From: Candidatus Krumholzibacteriota bacterium | Lineage (GTDB): Bacteria > Krumholzibacteriota > Krumholzibacteriia > Krumholzibacteriales > Krumholzibacteriaceae | DNA: 13,376 nucleotides | Assembly (NCBI GenBank): GCA_030630165.1 | Contig: DAOVNN010000035.1 | Location: 1 to 13,376 of the forward strand | Reading direction: 5' to 3' | Shown: positions 1-5,793 of the stretch, piece by piece | How the letters are laid out: every line of letters begins with the position of its first letter | Numbering within the stretch: the stretch's first letter is position 1 | Made by a program: the position numbers and the translations under genes | Notes under the pieces: generated by a model | Told to the model about the DNA's origin: nothing | What the model saw: the letters and a program-made list of their open reading frames with translations, nothing else | Database searches by the model: none

Positions 1-2
1 AG

Positions 3-269
3 TACAAGATCGTGCCCGGGGGCAGGAACTCGAAGTTCTATGTACGCTCCCTCGAGGGGGATACGGTGGGGTTCCGCAGGGAACTGCGGGATGCCGGCGT
101 CTTCGTCATGGGATTCGATCACGATACACATGAGTACTATGTCCGCAGCAGCCGGGATACTTACGACATGGTTGCGAGGCTGTGGTGGGTAGCGAGGATC
201 TCAGGATCTGACGCCGAGCCCTTCTTCCAGCCGGAATACGAATATCTCGATGTCGGGATGGCACCTTAG
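3..269 (+). CDS. 3' end of an unidentified protein (partial)
   Basis: The frame is open from the first bases of the window and ends at a TAG, giving 88 residues of a longer protein. A GTG at 12 is in frame, but it has no convincing ribosome-binding site, and the frame continues upstream of it to the window edge, so the true start is probably outside. The fragment is rich in aromatic and charged residues (for example the pieces FYVRSLEGD and YYVRSSRDTYD, which look like two copies of a similar strand-rich unit). I do not recognise a family. Only the C-terminus is visible, so no function is assigned. The next gene is 137 bases away and seems to have its own expression signals. Confidence 0.6.
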   Translation, partial: YKIVPGGRNSKFYVRSLEGDTVGFRRELRDAGVFVMGFDHDTHEYYVRSSRDTYDMVARLWWVARISGSDAEPFFQPEYEYLDVGMAP

Positions 270-295
270 AGCGGCATCTCTTCATCCGCGCAGGG

Positions 296-318
296 CCGGT
301 CATCGGGCGGTGGACCGG
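296..318 (+). other. Weak hairpin after the partial gene
   Basis: Arms CCGGTC (296-301) and GACCGG (313-318) pair perfectly around an 11-base loop. The bases that follow (GTTATTGC) are not a real T tract, so this is at best a poor terminator for the upstream gene. Nothing else is visible in the 270-360 gap. Confidence 0.25.
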
Positions 319-369
319 GTTATTGCTTCCGTCAGCGGGTTGTTTCTTCCCGAACAGGACATCCTCATG

Positions 370-375
370 TACAAT
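370..375 (+). promoter_or_regulatory. Possible -10 element (TACAAT) for the phosphoesterase
   Basis: TACAAT matches five of six bases of the bacterial -10 consensus and lies 31 bases ahead of the ATG at 407. The -35 position 17 bases upstream (TTCCCG, 347-352) matches only weakly, so the promoter call rests on the -10 box alone. Confidence 0.3.
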
Positions 376-377
376 GA

Positions 378-401
378 CTCCCGGCCCTTGACCGGGAGGA
401 G
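378..401 (+). promoter_or_regulatory. Hairpin that overlaps the Shine-Dalgarno site
   Basis: CTCCCGG (378-384) and CCGGGAG (392-398) form a perfect 7-bp stem with a 7-base loop. The downstream arm contains the first part of the strong Shine-Dalgarno sequence GGGAGGAG (394-401) of the gene starting at 407. If transcribed from further upstream, the hairpin could hide the ribosome-binding site. If transcription starts from the TACAAT box at 370, the 5' arm would be partly or wholly absent from the RNA. Confidence 0.4.
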
Positions 402-406
402 ATCAG

Positions 407-1324
407 ATGACGCGAAGGTTCACCGGGATCATCAAGGCGATCCTGCTTGCGGGTATAATCACATCCATTATTACGACCGGGCCCCTGCTCGGGGGAAAAA
501 CCGGTTCGTTCCGCTTTGTCTTCATGGCCGACATACATGTGATGCCGGAGCTACGCGGGGCCGAAGGGTTCGCTGCGGCGATATCGGCGGTCAACAAGCT
601 GGATCCTGATTTCGTCATTACCGGCGGAGATCTGATATATGACGCGCTGGAAACGAGTTACGAGCGGGCTGATTTGCTCTATGACATGTACCAGGAGCTT
701 TGCGAAGCTTTCGAGATGCCTGTCCACCATACAATCGGCAACCACGAGATCTTCGGGCTCTATCCCGGCAGCGGTATCGACCCCGCTCACCCCGAGTTCG
801 GCCGGAAGATGTTCGCAAAGAGGCTCGGAAGAGGCTCTACGAACTCCTCGTTCGATTTCGAGGGCTGGCACTTCATCCTGCTCGATACGATAGGGCTCAC
901 CGGAAACAGGAGCTATTACGGACATGTCAGCCCGGGATCGCTCGAATGGCTCGCACGGGATCTCGAAAAGACCCCCTCCGATTCACCCATCGTCCTCTGC
1001 GTTCACATACCGCTCGTATCTCCTTCTCTCCAGGTCGATTACGGGTTGGCCGAAGGGGTGCCTCACAATCTGATGGTGACCAACACGCCCGAGGTACTCG
1101 CGGCGTTTGAGGGGCGTGACCTCAGGCTGGTCCTCCAGGGACATCTTCATATCGTCGAACAGGCTCAGGTCAAAGGCACAAAATTCGTTACGGGCGGCGC
1201 TGTCAGCGCCGCCTGGTGGAAGGGGCCTTACAAGGGATTCCCTGAGGGTTTTGTCGTCATTGACGTCAAGGATGGCGCAATCGACTATCATTACGAGGAT
1301 TACGGCTGGCAGGCGGGCGAATAA
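407..1324 (+). CDS. Exported calcineurin-like metallophosphoesterase
   Basis: A 305-residue protein of the calcineurin-like metallophosphoesterase superfamily, which hydrolyses phosphoesters with two metal ions. All five signature blocks are visible: DIH (42-44), GGD (73-75), GNHE (111-114), a lone His at 200 in VHIP, and GHLH (245-248). The first ~30 residues are a basic start (MTRR) plus a hydrophobic stretch rich in I and L, so the enzyme is likely exported or membrane-anchored outside the cytoplasm. The start at 407 is supported by GGAGGAG five bases upstream. The substrate cannot be read from sequence: phosphomonoesters, nucleotides or phospholipid head groups are all possible. The gene stands alone, with 137 bases before it and 195 after it, and no neighbour suggests a pathway. 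Confidence 0.88.
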   Translation: MTRRFTGIIKAILLAGIITSIITTGPLLGGKTGSFRFVFMADIHVMPELRGAEGFAAAISAVNKLDPDFVITGGDLIYDALETSYERADLLYDMYQELCEAFEMPVHHTIGNHEIFGLYPGSGIDPAHPEFGRKMFAKRLGRGSTNSSFDFEGWHFILLDTIGLTGNRSYYGHVSPGSLEWLARDLEKTPSDSPIVLCVHIPLVSPSLQVDYGLAEGVPHNLMVTNTPEVLAAFEGRDLRLVLQGHLHIVEQAQVKGTKFVTGGAVSAAWWKGPYKGFPEGFVVIDVKDGAIDYHYEDYGWQAGE

Positions 1325-1369
1325 AACATCGAATTTAATATTTGGTGGAACCTGTGGCGCGTACTATTT

Positions 1370-1375
1370 TATAAT
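1370..1375 (+). promoter_or_regulatory. Possible -10 element (TATAAT) ahead of the DUF1573 gene
   Basis: A perfect TATAAT lies in an AT-rich patch (1361-1380) of a GC-rich region, about 145 bases before the ATG at 1520. No good -35 hexamer sits 16-18 bases upstream. TTGGTG at 1343-1347 is too far. This would give a long 5' leader that contains the dyads at 1401-1445. Confidence 0.4.
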
Positions 1376-1400
1376 ATACTACTGACTGATACGGATAAGT

Positions 1401-1445
1401 CCCGGTCCCCCTGTCGGAGCCGCTGGCAATGCGCGGGGTATCGGG
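1401..1445 (+). other. Potentially structured 5' leader
   Basis: Nested inverted repeats: CCCG (1401-1404) with CGGG (1442-1445), CCCC (1407-1410) with GGGG (1435-1438), and an inner GCC-GCT-GGC (1419-1427). Together they could fold as one branched or elongated stem in the leader of the 1520 gene. It does not match any riboswitch class I know, and GC-rich chance pairing is possible. Confidence 0.25.
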
Positions 1446-1519
1446 TCTGTTTTCAGTGGATGAAACAATTAGGGGCGGGCGTGGCTGCGAACAGGTGCCC
1501 GTCAAACGGAGGACGCTTT

Positions 1520-2581
1520 ATGAATCGTTCGAAAATGCTGGGCATTTCGATTGTGACCTTTGCCGTGATGGCGACGGTTCTTGCATCGATGGCCGGGGCG
1601 GCGCAGAAGGATCCGCCAAAGATGTTTATCCGGAAAATGGAACCCGATCTCGGCACCTTCTATGAAGGTGTAGACATCGAGTATGACTTCAAGGTGATAA
1701 ACAATGGAGTTGCCGAGCTTCACATACTCGGCGTCCGCCCTGGGTGAGGCTGCTCAGTGGCCGACTATGACGAGGTCATCCCTCCCGGGTCGGAGGGAAA
1801 GATAAGTGTAAAGCTCATAGGACACAAACTTCATCCCGGACGCTTCAAGAAAAGCTTCACGGTGAAGACGAACGATCCCGAGAACGCGAAGGTGACACTC
1901 AACGTTATCGGGAACATCAAGCAGGTCTTCCAGGTCTCGAAAGGGCTCTCGCTTTCGGGGTACAAGGGCGAAGAGCTGAAAGAAGAAGTGATTCTCACAT
2001 CGGCTATCGATGAGGAAATCCAACTGACAGGGTATCACTGGTCTGAAAAAAGCAAGGACAGAAAGGCCCTCGAGGAGGGTATCGGCGTCAAGATCACGCC
2101 GATCGAAAAGGGCAGGAAGTACAAGATCGAGACGTGGCTGAAGAAGGAGCTTCCGCCCAAGCCTTACTTTGCCGACCTGTTCATCGAGACAGATTTCGAG
2201 AAGCTTCCCCAGAAGAAGCTCTCTTTCAGACTTCATATCATGGACGATGTCGAGCTCCATCCGAGCACGATATACATGAGGGAGCTCCAGGTACCCGAAG
2301 GAACGACGAAGAGTTTCGAGAAAATCGTCTCGGTAATATCGGCCAGGGGAGATTCGCTGAAGATCCTCGACGTGATCCCGAGCGACGAATCGATCACATG
2401 GAACATAAGAGAGGTCAAGCCCGGCAAGGCCTTCACCTGCAGGTTCCAGATACGTCCGAAGTCGGAGCCGGGCAAGTATGAAGCAACGCTGAAATTCCTG
2501 ACCAACTATCCCGGATACGAGGAACTTGTGGTTCCCATCAGGGGGTCCGTCAGGATCATGAAAGACCAGCCGAAGAAATAA
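1520..2581 (+). CDS. Secreted DUF1573 protein with in-frame UGA: candidate selenoprotein (Sec-Gly-Cys)
   Basis: Reading straight through the TGA at 1745-1747 gives one 353-residue protein. Residues 1-28 form a signal peptide (basic MNRSK, hydrophobic core, then AGAA before the mature chain). Residues ~35-135 are a DUF1573 domain: NNGVAELHILGVRPG, then UGA, then GCSVADYDE, then IPPGSEGKISV and the family's usual TNDP segment. The family normally has Cys-Gly-Cys here. The UGA (codon 76) replaces the first Cys and Cys78 is kept. No frame change is needed. Residues ~220-345 resemble a second DUF1573-like beta-sandwich (EPGKYEATLKF, then TNYPGYEELVVPI) without cysteines. GGAGG precedes the ATG. 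A terminator follows, and a TlpA-like thioredoxin is next door, a plausible periplasmic partner. Sec at this place is inference. Alternatives are a real nonsense mutation, a TGC/TGT-to-TGA sequencing error, or two separately translated pieces. The DUF1573 role itself is not well defined. Confidence 0.75.
1745..1747 (+). other. In-frame UGA, proposed selenocysteine codon
   Basis: This TGA is codon 76 of the DUF1573 gene. The preceding codons read R-P-G and the following codons read G-C-S-V, matching the family's Cys-Gly-Cys context on both sides in the same frame. The other twelve complete or partial genes that end in the window use TAA or TAG, except the gene ending at 7581, so UGA as Trp or Gly throughout the genome is unlikely. 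Confidence 0.7.
1767..1797 (+). promoter_or_regulatory. Candidate bacterial SECIS hairpin(s) downstream of the UGA
   Basis: Two perfect hairpins lie just past the UGA. The first is ATGAC-GAG-GTCAT (1767-1779): 5-bp stem, loop starting with G, 24 bases beyond the UGA, within the spacing I recall for bacterial SECIS elements. The second is CCCTCC-CGGGTC-GGAGGG (1780-1797): 6-bp stem, with a loop containing GGTC, as the E. coli fdhF element has, but its loop is about 38 bases from the UGA, at or just past the usual limit. Which one, if either, binds SelB cannot be decided by eye. The region is also constrained by coding. Confidence 0.4.
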
Positions 2582-2612
2582 CAGCCCCGTCGCATGACAG
2601 GGTGAGCTATCC

Positions 2613-2647
2613 GGGGCGCGACCGGGGTTCGGCGCGCCCCTGTTTTT
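2613..2647 (+). terminator. Intrinsic terminator or attenuator between the DUF1573 and thioredoxin genes
   Basis: GGGGCGCG (2613-2620) pairs perfectly with CGCGCCCC (2633-2640) around a 12-base loop, followed by TGTTTTT. This is a strong rho-independent terminator by shape. It ends only 14 bases before the ATG at 2662, leaving no room for an ordinary promoter after it, so the thioredoxin gene must depend on read-through or on a promoter upstream inside 2581-2612 or the preceding gene. Confidence 0.8.
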
Positions 2648-2661
2648 GAAAGGGCAGATTA

Positions 2662-3588
2662 ATGACCGGAAGAATCAGGATATTTGTAATGGCCCTGGCG
2701 ATAGTCGCCGTGCTGACCGGCGCGGCCGCCGCTGACGCCGCCAAGGAGACAGCGGCCAGGGAGGCGTACGATCTGTTGATGGCCGAGCTCCAGAAGGGCA
2801 GAAACACCACGCCCATGGATCAACTCATCATCAAGGCGGAAGAAGGGTTGAAGGGTGTCATAGAGACCTATCCCGGTACAGTGGCATCTGGCAGCGCGAT
2901 GGTAATGCTGGGGCAGATCTTTTCACAGATCGGCCGCGGCGCGGACGCGAAAGAGATGCTGAACAAGTACATTGTGGGCACCTTCCCGAAAGAACCTTCG
3001 GAAGAGGGAATGGCATGGATGGCGCTCGCTAACGCGAATCTTTCCGAGGACGATTTCGCCGGTGCCGAGAAGGCCCTGAAAAACGGTCTCGCGGTCAAGG
3101 GGCTCGATCCCCAGATGAAGCAGTCCGCCGAGGGTATGCTCGCGCGCCTCGATACGATAAAGAAGCTCAAGATCGGGGCCGAGGCACTCGACTTCAAGAC
3201 TACGGATATCGCAGGTAAGGCGATCAGCCCCTCCGACTACAGGGGGAAGGTCGTTCTCATAGATTTCTGGGCGACCTGGTGCGCTCCCTGCCGTGCGGAG
3301 ATGCCCAATGTAAAGGAGATCTACGCGGCCTATAATGGCAAGGGTTTCGACATCATCGGCATCTCGATGGATAACAACAGGGGAGCTTTCGATTCCTACC
3401 TGAAGGAACAGGATATGAAATGGCGCCAGATCTACGACGGCAAGGGGTGGCAGGCCGAGATCGGCCAGCTCTACGCGGTCAGCTCGATCCCCTCCACCTT
3501 CCTCGTCGACAAGAAGGGAAGGATCAGGCACAAGAATCTCCGCGGCGATGAGCTCAAGAAAGCAGTCGAAAAACTCCTCAAGGAGTAG
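2662..3588 (+). CDS. Exported TlpA/ResA-like thioredoxin with TPR-like N-terminal half
   Basis: A 308-residue exported thiol-disulfide oxidoreductase. Residues 1-27 are a signal peptide (MTGRIR, hydrophobic core, AAAADA). Residues ~28-165 are helical and Ala-rich with TPR-like pairs (for example the FAGAEKALKNGLAV segment). Residues ~172-305 are a TlpA-type thioredoxin domain: DFWATWCAPC with redox Cys207 and Cys210, the GISMD strand, and the cis-proline segment SSIPSTFLVD with Pro277. TlpA/ResA proteins usually reduce disulfides outside the cytoplasm, for example in cytochrome c maturation. Here the neighbour is the Sec/Cys DUF1573 protein, which is a likely redox partner (inference). The ribosome-binding site is modest (AAAGGG about ten bases before the ATG). 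A terminator hairpin lies just upstream and another just downstream. Confidence 0.9.
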   Translation: MTGRIRIFVMALAIVAVLTGAAAADAAKETAAREAYDLLMAELQKGRNTTPMDQLIIKAEEGLKGVIETYPGTVASGSAMVMLGQIFSQIGRGADAKEMLNKYIVGTFPKEPSEEGMAWMALANANLSEDDFAGAEKALKNGLAVKGLDPQMKQSAEGMLARLDTIKKLKIGAEALDFKTTDIAGKAISPSDYRGKVVLIDFWATWCAPCRAEMPNVKEIYAAYNGKGFDIIGISMDNNRGAFDSYLKEQDMKWRQIYDGKGWQAEIGQLYAVSSIPSTFLVDKKGRIRHKNLRGDELKKAVEKLLKE

Positions 3589-3611
3589 CGGAATATTACG
3601 CGGATCATGCG

Positions 3612-3645
3612 ACGGGCGGGCTATGCGGCCCGCCCGTTTTTATTT
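3612..3645 (+). terminator. Intrinsic terminator after the thioredoxin gene
   Basis: ACGGGCGGGC (3612-3621) pairs perfectly with GCCCGCCCGT (3628-3637) around the loop TATGCG, followed by TTTTATTT. It separates the redox pair from the hydrogenase operon. Confidence 0.9.
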
Positions 3646-3710
3646 GCGCGGGTTCATTATTTCCGGTAAATGCACGGTGACGTAAAAAATCTTCCTTTTC
3701 CGGTTTTCCG

Positions 3711-3752
3711 AAAAAAATAAACTTGACATTTTTGGTGTGTTTGTGGAATTGT
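3711..3752 (+). promoter_or_regulatory. Promoter of the hydrogenase operon
   Basis: A perfect -35 box TTGACA (3723-3728) is preceded by an A-rich tract (3711-3720) that resembles an UP element. The -10 region is weak: AATTGT (3747-3752, 18-base spacer) is the best match. The region lies after a terminator and ahead of the first gene of a ten-gene unit, so a promoter is expected here. I see no clear operator dyad. Confidence 0.55.
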
Positions 3753-3854
3753 ACTCTCTGCTGTCTCGGGCATGTCGAAGGTGGCATGCTGCTGGTAAGG
3801 TGAATTAAGGTCGCCGTGTTCTCGGCAGCCGATTCTTTATACGGAAATAACCAC

Positions 3855-4904
3855 ATGCAGTTTATCGACTCGACAAACTTCGAGCGGTTGCTAAAAAAAC
3901 TCTCCGGTGAGGGAGAGCTTTTTGTGCCCGTCACGGAGGAAGACACCGGAAAACTCCACATCGAGCGCGTCGAGGCCTTCCCTCTTCCTGAAGGGATGAG
4001 CGTCGAAGGCTTCCGTACGGTCGAAACGCTGAAGGGATTCGCTCAGCTCCTCCGCTCTACCGTCGCCGAGTACCCCTCCGAGGAACTCGATGAGCTCGAG
4101 ATCGGTGAAAACATTCCTTCATACATAGTGGTCTGCGCGAGGGCCTGCGACGTCGCAGCCATGGAGCTTGTTGACAAGGTGCAGGTCGAAGGAGAGTTCG
4201 AAGATCCCTTCTACCGGATCCGCAGGGAGAAGATGTTCTTGATCGCAGCCGATTGCACTGACTGCGGCGATTCATGCTTCTGTAACCTGGTCGGCAGGAA
4301 TCCGTGGCCGGAGAAGGGTTATGATCTGGCGATTTCGAAGGTCGACGCGGGATATCTCGTCGAGACGGGATCGGAACGCGGCGAGAAATTAGTCTCGGAG
4401 AACGCGGACCTCTTCACCGTTCCACGCGACGGCCAGGAGAAAACGAGAGACGACGCGCGGATGAAGGTCGTCGCGAAGCTGAAGGAAAACAACAAGGATT
4501 TCCCCGACGCGACAAAAATGACCGAGCCACTCAGGGAGGCGCTGACCGACGGACTCTGGAATGATGAGTCGGCGAAATGCGTTGAGTGCGGCGCCTGCAC
4601 CAATATCTGCCCGACCTGCTACTGTTTCCTCCTCTACGATACCGTAGAGGGCGATAAGTTCAGGAGGGTGATGTCATGGGACAGCTGCCAGGTCACCGGA
4701 TACGCGAGGATGGCCGGCATGGGGAACCCCAGGCCCCGCCTGGGCGACCGCGTCAAGCACCGTTTTTATCACAAGTATGATTATCTGCCCATCAGTCACG
4801 GCGAGATCTTCTGCACGGGCTGCGGCAGGTGCATCGACACCTGCAGCGCCGGGATTGACATGCGGGCAGTGTTCAAGAATGTAATGAGCAAGGCAGCCAA
4901 GTAA
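3855..4904 (+). CDS. Sulfhydrogenase beta-like iron-sulfur subunit (Fer4_22 type)
   Basis: A 349-residue iron-sulfur protein like the beta subunit of cytosolic [NiFe] sulfhydrogenase (HydB/HyhB). It would carry electrons between the flavin subunit encoded next door and the rest of the complex. Cysteine groups: C134, C137, C141, C143 (ADCTDCGDSCFC); C242, C245, C248, C252 (CVECGACTNICPTC); and C320, C323, C326, C330 (CTGCGRCIDTC). The last two are classical [4Fe-4S] ferredoxin motifs. I chose the ATG at 3855 because MQFIDSTNFERLLKKL looks like the usual start of the family. An in-frame GTG at 3816 has a better Shine-Dalgarno (TAAGG, five-base gap) and would add 13 residues, so the start is uncertain. 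It is the first gene of the operon, 13 bases from the gamma-like gene. No signal peptide, so cytoplasmic. Confidence 0.88.
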   Translation: MQFIDSTNFERLLKKLSGEGELFVPVTEEDTGKLHIERVEAFPLPEGMSVEGFRTVETLKGFAQLLRSTVAEYPSEELDELEIGENIPSYIVVCARACDVAAMELVDKVQVEGEFEDPFYRIRREKMFLIAADCTDCGDSCFCNLVGRNPWPEKGYDLAISKVDAGYLVETGSERGEKLVSENADLFTVPRDGQEKTRDDARMKVVAKLKENNKDFPDATKMTEPLREALTDGLWNDESAKCVECGACTNICPTCYCFLLYDTVEGDKFRRVMSWDSCQVTGYARMAGMGNPRPRLGDRVKHRFYHKYDYLPISHGEIFCTGCGRCIDTCSAGIDMRAVFKNVMSKAAK

Positions 4905-4917
4905 GGGAGCTGTTGGG

Positions 4918-5745
4918 ATGAAGAATCCGTATTATCCCATCGACACCGTTGTCGAAGATGTCATAACGGAGACCCCGACGATCAAGACGTTCGTCCTCAA
5001 GCCCGTAAGGCCGATTCAGTTCAAGGCCGGCCAGTTCATGCAGCTCACCGTCCCCGGAGTGGGTGAGGCGCCATTCACGCCCAGCTCCGACCCGAGCATC
5101 ACCGAGAGGATGGAAATCACCATTCTCAAGACGGGAAAGGTCACGGACGCACTGCACGAGCTCGGTCCCGGCGCAAAGGTCGGGCTGAGAGGACCATTCG
5201 GAAAGGGATACCCGCTCGACAAGCTCGTGGGCAAGGATGTCCTCGTGGTCGGTGGCGGCGTGGGCCTCGCCCCGATGAGGGCGCTGCTCTACGGCCTCTT
5301 CGCCGATCCGTCGAAGTACAAGAAGATCGTCATCAAGTTCGGCGCAAGGGAGCCGGCGGAACTGAGTTTTCGCAGACAGTTCGACGAGTGGCGCGCCCTT
5401 GCTGACAACATCTCGCTTCAGACGACGATCGATGTCCCGCATCCCGACTGGACGGGACATGTCGGCCTGGTGACTACTGTGCTCGAGACCGAACATCTGG
5501 AGGGGATCGACATTGTCGACAGCTACGCCCTCTCGTGCGGCCCCGAGATCATGCTCAAGTTCGTCACCCTGAAACTTCTCGAGATCGGCTACAAACCCCC
5601 GCAGATCTATCTTTCGATGAACAGAAAGATGTCCTGCGGCATGGGCAAGTGCGGACGTTGTAACGTCGGCCACTATTACCTGTGCGTCGACGGTCCAGAT
5701 ATGTGTTACGACAAGATCAAGCACGTTCCGAACGTGTTCGGCTAG
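4918..5745 (+). CDS. Sulfhydrogenase gamma-like FAD/NAD(P)H reductase subunit
   Basis: A 275-residue member of the ferredoxin-NADP+ reductase superfamily, closest in layout to sulfhydrogenase gamma (HydG/HyhG) and the PyrK electron-transfer subunit. Residues 1-100 form the FAD-binding barrel. The usual Arg-x-Tyr-Ser flavin motif is replaced by APFTPSS (51-57), as I recall for hydrogenase gamma subunits. Residues 105-225 are the NAD(P)H domain, with LVVGGGVGLAPM (109-120) and SCGPEIML (207-213). C240, C245, C248 and C256 (spacing Cx4Cx2Cx7C) would bind a [2Fe-2S] cluster. It probably exchanges electrons between NAD(P)H and the upstream iron-sulfur subunit. GGGAG lies upstream of the ATG. NADH versus NADPH preference cannot be told safely. 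Confidence 0.88.
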   Translation: MKNPYYPIDTVVEDVITETPTIKTFVLKPVRPIQFKAGQFMQLTVPGVGEAPFTPSSDPSITERMEITILKTGKVTDALHELGPGAKVGLRGPFGKGYPLDKLVGKDVLVVGGGVGLAPMRALLYGLFADPSKYKKIVIKFGAREPAELSFRRQFDEWRALADNISLQTTIDVPHPDWTGHVGLVTTVLETEHLEGIDIVDSYALSCGPEIMLKFVTLKLLEIGYKPPQIYLSMNRKMSCGMGKCGRCNVGHYYLCVDGPDMCYDKIKHVPNVFG

Positions 5746-5758
5746 TTCACTTGTGGTT

Positions 5759-5776
5759 GGGCAGCATGTGCAGCCC
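5759..5776. other. Near-perfect palindrome in an intra-operon gap
   Basis: GGGCaGCAtgTGCaGCCC is an 18-base dyad with one mismatched pair, in the 48-base gap between the gamma-like gene and the molybdopterin-fold gene. It could be an RNA hairpin affecting message processing, or an operator-like site. There is no T tract, so it is not a terminator. Confidence 0.25.
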
Positions 5777-5793
5777 GGGAAGAAAAGCAGTCT

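Noticed and set aside
1520..1747. Frameshift or simple pseudogene explanation of the DUF1573 interruption
   Set aside because: There is no frame change, no other stop or decay in 353 codons, and the stop falls exactly on the conserved Cys. A point error at that codon remains possible and is listed as a refuting test.
1745..1747. UGA read as Trp or Gly by a variant genetic code
   Set aside because: No other in-frame UGA occurs in about 4,000 codons, and the gene at 5794-7581 ends normally with TGA just before the next gene.
1757..2581. DUF1573 downstream part as an independent gene starting at GTG 1757
   Set aside because: No Shine-Dalgarno site is placed for it, it would lack a signal peptide and begin in the middle of a conserved domain, and it is in the same frame as the upstream part.
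3780..3800. Repeated GGCATG near the start of the hydrogenase operon
   Set aside because: Two six-base copies are too short to be evidence of an operator or repeat element.
5728..5741. Palindrome CCGAAC-GT-GTTCGG at the end of the gamma-like gene
   Set aside because: It is inside coding sequence, has a 2-base centre and no T tract. It is likely a by-product of codon use.
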